In this document: piece after piece, positions 25,901 to 35,000 of the stretch | Layout: the number at the start of each line of letters is the position of its first letter | How positions within the stretch are numbered: position 1 is the stretch's first letter | NCBI RefSeq assembly: GCF_964656455.1 | Contig: NC_135720.1 | Span: 104,978,696-105,042,695, forward strand | DNA: 64,000 nucleotides | Origin: Halichoerus grypus | Taxonomy: Eukaryota > Chordata > Mammalia > Carnivora > Phocidae | Direction: 5' to 3' | Translations under genes and position numbers: made by a program | Notes under the pieces: model-generated | The model's database searches: none | Seen by the model: the letters and a program-made list of their open reading frames with translations, nothing else | What the model was told of the DNA's origin: nothing

Positions 25901-28900
25901 CTCCCTGGGAAGGCAGGGGAGAGGGTCGTTCTGGGTACACCCCGGACCTCCCGCTCCTCCCGTCCTCCACTGGAGCCACCAGGCCCTGCGAAGCCTGCCC
26001 CGGCCGCCGCGCTGTGCTCACCAGTAGATGTTCTGGGGGTCGGGGGCGTAAGACACGGTCCAGTTGGAGATGTGCAGGGACTCGCTGCAGGACGAGGCGC
26101 GCGGCTCCCCACGGCAGGTGCAGCCCTGGCACTTACACACATTGAAGTCCTTCAGGATGCTGGGGGAGGGGCACTGGTTACTGACACCGGCCGGCCATGA
26201 GCGCGGGGACCCGGGAGCTCCCGCTGGTCCCTGGGGGACAAGGACGGGGATGGGCAGGCAGGGCAGGGGCTCACATGGCAGTGATGGTCTCATTGTGGAA
26301 GGTGACAAAGGCCATGCCAAGAGGCTTCTCGTTCACCTTCTCCTTCTCCCGCTTATAGTCCTCCTTCAGCTTCTGCTCCAGCTTCGTGTAGTACTCGATG
26401 GCCTCCACCTGCAGAGGGCAAGTGAGTGGCGGGGGGGGCTCTGGTCAGAGAGCCAGGCCGCTCCCCAGCACACCTGGCGGCACGGACCTGGGGCTTACTC
26501 CAGGCTGGGCGCTGCTGTAGGCTTTCTACGTGCTAACTTGTGTAAGCCTCATGACAGTCCCGAGGCAGGTACCATTAGTTCCATCTTATAGAGGAGGAAA
26601 CTGAGGCACAGAGCAGGCGAGAAACTCGCTGAAAGCCACAGAGCCACTAAATACAGCACAATGCTGTTCTCTTGGCTGACCCCTACTGATTTGGGCTTTG
26701 CAAACTTGGGTTACTGCAGGGATGGGGACGAACCCAAGAGGGGAACTGGGGCTTCGAGGACTGTAGGACCAGGTGGGGACCTGAGGGCGGGGCTGCACCC
26801 TGCTCCCAGTCCTGGCTGCCCCCCAATCCTGGCACGGCCTTGCCTGCTCTGGGAGTCTGTTTACCTTTGGTTAGTTATGTGCAAGACCCATTTGTGTGCG
26901 TGTTCCCAGGGTCACGGGACCCGGGCCTGGAATGTGTCCATCTTTACTGTGACGGGTCTTCCCGGGATCTGTCCACCTCTTCCCCATACCCAGCAGGAGC
27001 TCTGGGGGCCTGGCGTCACCTCGTACCTGCTCACAGCCTCGCACCACGCAGCAGCAGAGGTGACCGCAGGGCTTGGGGTTGATCATGGTGGGGACATTCT
27101 CCTTGCTCTGGAGGTTTGTGAAATAGAGCTTCCCCCGCTCGGCCTTCTTCCTGTGAGACCCAGGTGCCCGGTCACCCGCCGGCCCCGCTGGGGCCAGGAA
27201 TGGCTGGGAGGGTGGGTAGGGAGCTCAGCTCAGGGGTCATCTAAGTCCACTCCCTAAGGACAGGCGTGAGCTTACTCTTGGATCTGCTTAGAAAGCATGG
27301 TTCAGATATTCAAGGGTCTTCCCACCCACCCCCTGAGGGCCAGAAATTCTTCCTATGGTTTGGCCTAAGTTTCTTATACTGCAGCTGAAGAAGGGTATGT
27401 CCTCAGATGGGGTGGGGATGGTGGACCCCTTTCCTCTCGCAACGAACTCTAACCTCTAAGCCTTGCTCTTTCCAGAGCTGAACTGACAGGCACTCCAGGG
27501 GTTGAATTAAAATCAAATGCCCTGGGAAACATCTGGAAGGGGAGCCAGATTCCCATGAGGCAGCCAAGATGCCTTCCGCAATAGGCAGGGGCCCCTCCCG
27601 TGTCATCCCCCCCATTACCTCTCAGCATCGAGGAACATAAGGCGAGCCACATTGTAACACGGGCGAGCTTCAAGAACCGTGCAGTTGGGATAGGCCTCCC
27701 TGAAACACAGTCCACCATGATCTTCTGCGGGGACCTGCCCACCTGCCCCCACCCTGCAGCCATGACCCCATCACCTTTAAGACAACACACCCCGAATTCA
27801 AGCTCCTTCTGTCTGGTCTACAAAAATGGGAGTTCCATAAGAGTAAATCTTTGAAATTCCTCCCCGTGTTCATGTGAGCAGCAGGAAGCATGAAGCCTCG
27901 GGGGCCTTGTGCACACCGCGATGAGCCAGGATGTGACAGTACACCTGCGTGGCTGGCGCCAGGGAGGCCACGGCTGTGGCCTGATTCATGTCCAGAGCTC
28001 GAACTGGCAGCTGAGAGAAACTGTTTCTACTCATGGGCTGTTCTCTTAATCCTGTTTCCAGAATACCTGGTTATAGTTCAACACTTAGCCTTGACCATGA
28101 ACTGACCCCAGCCAACCCACAGCCCAGTCTACAGAACGATCCCCGCCCCGAGACTGACCAGAGATGGATCCTGAACCCTGACCTGAAACTGACCCTTTAC
28201 TGGGATCCAAACTCACCCATAACCCAGATCCAAGACTGACTTTCTAACCCTGACCCGGGATTGACCCTAACCTTGCTTTGAAACTGAGCAGAGAGAGACT
28301 GTGACTCTCAGTCCTGGTACCTGGGGCACTCAAGGGGTGCTTGCTCATGGAGGAAGAAGCAGTTCTTTCTTACTTCTCATCACACACTGCTCCCTGCTCC
28401 CTAATCTAGACTGAGCCCCGTCTTTTAAAAAAACTTTTTAGGGGAGCCCGGGTGGCTCAGTCGTTAAGCGTCTGCCTTCGGCTCAGGGCTCCCTGCTCAG
28501 CAGGAAGCCTGCTTCTCCCTCTCCCACTCCCCCTGCTTATGTTCCCTCTCTCACTGTGTCTCTCTCTCTGTCAAATAAATAAATCTTTAAAAAACAAAAC
28601 AAAACAAAAAACTTTTTAATGAAGAAGCACCAAGGGTTAAAGGTGCACAAGATCTGGGTCTAAAGTATCAAGATGGATGGTGCAATCCCCGAGAATCTGG
28701 AAACTTAAATCTGGGATGGGGTCCTTGAAATGTTCTGCAGACCTTTCCCCAGACACCGTGTTGCTCCAACTATTTTAGGGCTCTTTCTTGGAAGGGCCTT
28801 CAGCCCTGTGGCAGGCTAAGTCCTCATTCTCACCCAACTCATCTCTAACCCCCTAATCCCCACCACACAGGCTCTCTGATTTTACACACAGGAAATTCCC

Positions 28901-31900
28901 TAATTCTGCTGGGGTAGTCCCCTAATCCAGACAGACCACGGACCTGGATCACAAACCCTACTCCTCACCATACATCAGGCCTGGGCCAACAGCTTAGACA
29001 TAGTAGGTGCTCAATAAACACGTGCTGAACGAATGGATCCATGAGATGGTCATTCCCTCATGCTCACCTCCTTGATCCCCCAAACCCCAATTAGGACCAC
29101 AGTCTCCCCCACTCCTGCTTAAAGGCTGACCACTAATTTTAATCACAGTCTGCTTCCTAAACAAAACCACAGGCTGACCCCTGAAACAGACAACCTGAAC
29201 CACGAGCTCCCCACAGACACATCAGGTCTGGTATGAAGCACACAGTAGGTGTACAACAGACGAGTGCTGAGTGGATGCCTGGTTCACGGGGTTCACTTCC
29301 TCACTGCAGGCAGGGCCCTGTCAGAGTCCCCCGGCCCACCCTACTGGAAACAGCACCCCTTCCTGACTCCTTCACGCCATTCCTCTCCCTGCTTTGGTTT
29401 TCTTCTCGGCACCTACCCCTGCTTGACAAGGTGTCTATTACTAGTTCATTTATTTATTACCTGCCTCGCCCACCAGAATGGGAGCAGGTGAGGGCAGAGG
29501 CTTCTTACTTTTCTTTGTTTGTTTACTGCTGAAACCCCAGCTCCTTCTCCAGCACAGGCACATGGCAGGTACTCAGTAAGTATTTGTTATTAAAGGCTTA
29601 CCAGTCCAAGCTGACAGCTGATTCCAACAGGACGGTAATATTAAGATGTCACCTAATTCTGAGCACACACGGTCCTTAATCCTGACCCAGACTGCCCCCT
29701 AATGCCAATCACAGCTTGGACTCCAGATAGGATCCCTAAGTCGCTCTCGTACTGACTGAGGATGATCTAATTTTGACTGCTGTTCTGTAACTTCTGGGAG
29801 GGCAGGGCCTGTTTCTAATTTGTGTATGCTTGGAGTGTAGGTGACAAGACACGCATGTTGACTGAATGAGTACCCATCCGCTATCGCTGATCGCAAACCA
29901 CTCACTGGCCTGCAACAAAGGGGTCTGCAATCTGACCCTGACTAGACACTGCCTCGCCATCCTGTTCTGACCCAGGACGACTGACTTCTGCTCCAGGCCA
30001 ACTGACGGTGGATCGAGACCTCGCGAAGTCCTGATCCTGACCACCAAGGTCCCTTATCAGGGCCACTGGCTAACTCCTAATTCTGGCCACAGACCGACCT
30101 CAGACCAAAACTCTGATCAGACCCTCACTGGCTCCTAAGGCTCACTTCCACCGTGCGAACCCCTGAGAGCTCGATGATCTTCCGTTCATTTCTGTGGGCC
30201 CAAGGCGCACCGCAGTGACTTCGGCCTAATATCATCCGAGAAAGTCTGCTGAGGGTACAGATGAACGTGTGACAGGATCCCTAATCCTGTACACACACCT
30301 GGCCCGCCTGGACGTGTACATCCCCCGCTCCACAAGCCAGAACTCCAGAGCTAGAAAAGAGCCTCGGCGAACACGCGCGCCTGGGCTCCCTCAGGATCTG
30401 CTGACAGCCAGTCTGCACACAAACCCCAGATGTCACACAAAAGTTTGAAGCCACACACCTCAAAGGGCCCATGGACCCCAGGTCAACAACGCATGACCCA
30501 GTTCAAGCTGGGAGGAGGTGGGGTGGGGGAGGGGGGGATAGGACCACACTTTTCTCACTTTTCAAGTATTTCTTGTATTTCCCCTGTTCTTGTGGGGGCC
30601 TCTCACCCAGCCCAAGTGCTGGAATGCCCTGGACTCACGTCATTCTTCCGTGGTCTCACCTCCGTGGTCTCACCTCCACCCCCACGTCAGCCCCAGACCT
30701 CAGTGGGAGGTGTGAGAAGTCTGAGGGCTGAATGGCAAAGAAGGGCCCACAGGACCTGGGGTTGGGGGAGGCGTGGCCACTCACTCAAAATGCTTCTTGA
30801 TCTTTTCTGACTCTGCATATTTGGAGATTCCATTGATGAAGAGAGTCCGCTTCACCTGGGGTGAGAGGGGGGTGGGTCTGCCTTCCGGAGGAGGAGGCTC
30901 GAGAATATGCCAGAAGGGTGTGGGGAACAGGGAACTGAACAGGTGGGAGGAGGCCTTAGGGATAAGCCAGGTCCCCAGGGAAAGCAGGGGGAGGGTATCT
31001 AATTGAAATCAGGCATCGAGCTTAATGAAAGAGCCACCTGGCCCCTTGCTCCCAAGGGGGTCATCAAGGGGAAGGGGGGACGACTCCCTGACCCTCAGGC
31101 CGTAAGAGCCCGGCACAGTGGCTGGCCTGGTGATGAATGCAGACAGCGCATGTCACTACCACAGCATCACCACGGCTGTTTCCTGAGGGCCAGGCACAGC
31201 ACGGGTGCTTTCCACGGGTCGAGTCACTTCACCTTCCCACCGACCTCAGGAAGGTTCTGTTGTCCCATTTTATAGATGAGGAAGCTGAGGCTTGGGGAGG
31301 TGACTTAACGTGCAAGATAGGGGCTCTTGAGCTGCTGGGCCAGGATCGGAACCCAGGTGGCCCCACCCTGGTGTGGACACCCCTTAGGGCCCAGGCAAGC
31401 GAGGCCCGGAGGGAAGGCAAGAGGCTGGGAATGGGGTAGGCCGGGGCTCTGCTCTGCTCACCAGGTCGTCCTCCTTGTAGCGCATCTTGGAGGTGTGTCT
31501 ACGCATGCTGTAGACGGTGAGCAGCAGGTATAGGAAGGCGAAGGAGGTGTGCAACCATAGCAGGTTGTTCCTAGGTGGGGCAGAGGGGTATGTGGAGCCA
31601 CTGGGGGCAGGAACGCACTCAGATAACCCCCAACCTCCCGCTGTGAATTCAGCCCCTGGTACAGGGCCCCTCTCCTGCCACGGGTCTTCTGGCACTGACC
31701 CCTTCGCAGGGCAGGCCCCACACTCCACGTTGTCCAGGCCCCAAGATTATTCCACTGCAGCTGAAATGTCCCCAAGAGGTCATCTCTTGGGGCGCCTCGG
31801 TGGCTCAGACTGTTAAGTGTCTGCCTTCGGCTCAGGTCATGGTTCCAGGGTCCTGGGATTGAGCCCCACATCGGTCTCCTTGCTGAGCAGGGAGCCTGCT

Positions 31901-32034
31901 TCTCCCTCTCCCTCTGCCTGCCGCTCCCCCTGCTTGTACTCTCTCTCTCTCTCTCTCCCCCTCTGTCAAATAAATAAAATCTTAAAAAAAAAAAAAAAAA
32001 AGAGGTCATCTCTTCCTGCCCTGCCCACTGGCTA

Positions 32035-32068
<34 letters not shown>

Positions 32069-35000
32069 GTTGCCTGCTGCCATTTTTCCCTGGCCTGCGG
32101 TCACACAGCTGCTTCTGGATCTGGTCATCCCCGGGGATCCCCAGCAGACATCCACCTCCTCTGTCTCCAGCCCAAGTCTTCAGGGCCCCGCAGCCTCTGG
32201 TGCGGCCTCAGCCACCCCTCCCCCAGTGCTCCCCTTGCACCCCTCCCCGCTAAACGGCTAGACTCCAGTACAGACCCTGACCTCCCTGACCGGCTTCCCC
32301 ACCTTACCCTGATTTCAGGTTGGCAATGGTGGTTCTCCCGAAGCTGTAGGCATTGTTCTCTGGGTGGGGGGGGCAGGGAGAGGGAGAGGACGGTGCTGGG
32401 GTCAGGACCTACGTCCTCCCGCCCCCGCTCCTCCCCTCCCGGCCCCCCCATCCTCGTCCGCACTGACCCAGCAGGTCCCCTGAGAAGTTGACAGGCAGCA
32501 CGATGCCCACAGACAGGACGCCCACGACGACCAGCAGCCCGATGATGTGCCGCTGGAAGGACAGGTAGTGCACAGCGTCGCCCCCACATTTGTCCCGGAT
32601 CTCATCATCCCTGCAGGCGTGGGGCGGCCGGGCACGCCAGTGAGGACTGGGGTGGGGGGGCGGGGCACGGCTTGCCTGCCCAGCCCGCCCGCCCCCACCC
32701 CATGTCCACCCTAACCCCGGCCGGTCTGGCAGCACTACGGGGGTGGGGTGGGGTCTCCCCTATTTTCTGGGAGGGGAGGGGTGAGCACGGGAGAGGGAAG
32801 GGGAGGCAAAGGAAAAGAGGACAGAGAGAGGAAGGGGACAGAGGGGCCAAGGGGAAGGCCGCAGAGAGAGGAAGAAAGGGTGAGAAAGGTGGAGCAGAAG
32901 GGATATGGAAAGGGAGGGTGAGGAGGGAGAGAGGCAAGTTGACGGAAGAGTAGAAGCGGGAGGGAGGACCGGGGCTGGGGACGCAGTGGCGCCTTATGGG
33001 TGCGGGAGAAGCGCAGACGTGGTGCGCCGGGGGAGGGGCCCCGGGGGGGCCGGGGCGTGGGCAGTGGCGGTGCTGACCTTGTCCTGCTGACCTGTCCGGG
33101 CCTCCTGCCTCTCTCAGCGCTCACTGCCTGCCTGCCTGCCTGCCGCAACCCCCCCCCCCTCCCCGCCGCCCCGCTGGCTGCACGAGGCTCTGAGGTGGGG
33201 GGCTCTAGCCCCTGCCACAGGGGCTCGGAGAGCTGCGGGCAGAGCGGGCCCACCAGGCAGGCGGGCACACAGGAGACTGTGGGGTAAGGTGAGGCCCAGC
33301 TCAGGGGACAACAGAGGCCGGGACCCCAGGGCCTGGCCTCCTGGAGTAGGGAGGAGGCTGCTGGCATGGCTGGGAGCACCAAGGCCCTCAGAGCTGCTGG
33401 CCTCTGGATTTTGTAGGGAAGTGACAGGTTCTGAAGCTTCTCTGTTTCTCTCTTTCCTTAGAGTCTGAAGACTGTTCACTTACTTTATCCTGAAGATGGC
33501 TGTCAGCCAGGAACAGAAACCCTGCGGGGACAGAGGGCCATCAGTTGGGAGTCCCCACCCCACCAACCCGAACCTCCCTTCCCCCTTGAATCCTACCCAC
33601 CCCATTCTCGTGATCACCTCTGGGCTGTGGCCCACCTTGGCACAACTGCCACAACCCCCCAAAGAAAGCACACCCCAGAGGGGGAGAGGGAAGGTGCCAG
33701 CCCTCAAAGAAGAAAAGGACTAAGGCCAAACTGGGCTATCTGTGGATGCTCATGCCCAGAGCTGTAGATCCCTGCAAAGAGCCAATGGGGCAGTGCAACC
33801 AGGGGAAGGCCTGAAGCTGTGTGGGTCAGGGTAGGGATGGGTGGGATTCAGGGTTCTAGCAAGGGCACTGGGAACCTCCAGACCTGTAGCTAACAAGAGT
33901 CTGCAACATGGCTGCCAACGGCAAAGGGGCGGGCCAAACTGCCCAAGTTCCTGCCGCCTTTCTTCCAGCACACCCCAGAAGGACCAGACCCTGGGTCCCT
34001 GTGAGCTGCAATCTCCTACCCTCAAGCTCCCAGGCCTGCCTTCAGACAGAGACTCACCCCACTGACAGCAGGCTGGGGACATACGGGGGAGGGCTAGGCA
34101 GAGAGAACCCTCCCCCACCTTCCTTCTAGCAGAAGGGCCAGGCTTAACCCAGGATTGGGGAGAGAGGTGCCTTCCAGCTAAGATGCAGGACTGCTACCTG
34201 TTGCCAACATCACCTGAGTCTAGGGACCATCTGGACACCTCTGGGCGGGCAGGGGTGATACCTTTGCTTTGCCACTTACCAGAGTGAGTCCAACTCAGGA
34301 GGCTGACTGGCTTCTTCTACTATGGCTGCTACAAGAGCTGCTGTCCCCAGGGCCCCCAGCCCAAGCTGGACAGACCAGAGCCATCCCAGGGCCTAAAGAT
34401 TAGAGTTCTGTCCAGGACCCTCACGCTGGCAGAACGACAGGGGCCAGGCAGGTAACGCCAGACAGCTGGGCCTGACGTGAATGAGGGTCTGGGGACTGCT
34501 GTGAATCACCACGTACTTGCCTTGTCTATAGGGGCCTCTGCCACTCAGCTCCAATCCGCAACTGGCCCCACCCAGCCAGGGGCCACCAGCCTGCAATCTC
34601 TGAGCAACACAACGAATTCTATGTTTTGCTCGATGGGCCAGAAAGGCCTGTTGTTACTTCTAAAACCCTGCCTAAGGAAAAAGGGGTCCTTGGGATTAAT
34701 CGGTGGAGACAGGCACAGAGTTCTACGTGGGACAAAGTCTGGGATTCGTGATGTTAGGTTGGTGCTAGCTTGGGGGTTAGCATGCAGTACAGAGCCAGGA
34801 GTTCCAGGTCGGGGTGGCTTTCCTGCGGCTCTTAGACAGGCGTTCCCTTGCTGCGGAGAAGGTCACATTCCATAGGTCCCTGACCCTGTACCACTGGAGG
34901 CTAAGGCTGCTGAGCCCCCAGTGCTGGAGGAGGAGCAGGGAGCCAACAGGTCTGGGGAAGGGCACTCACATTGTCTCTTTGGTCAAAGTCGACGGAGCTG

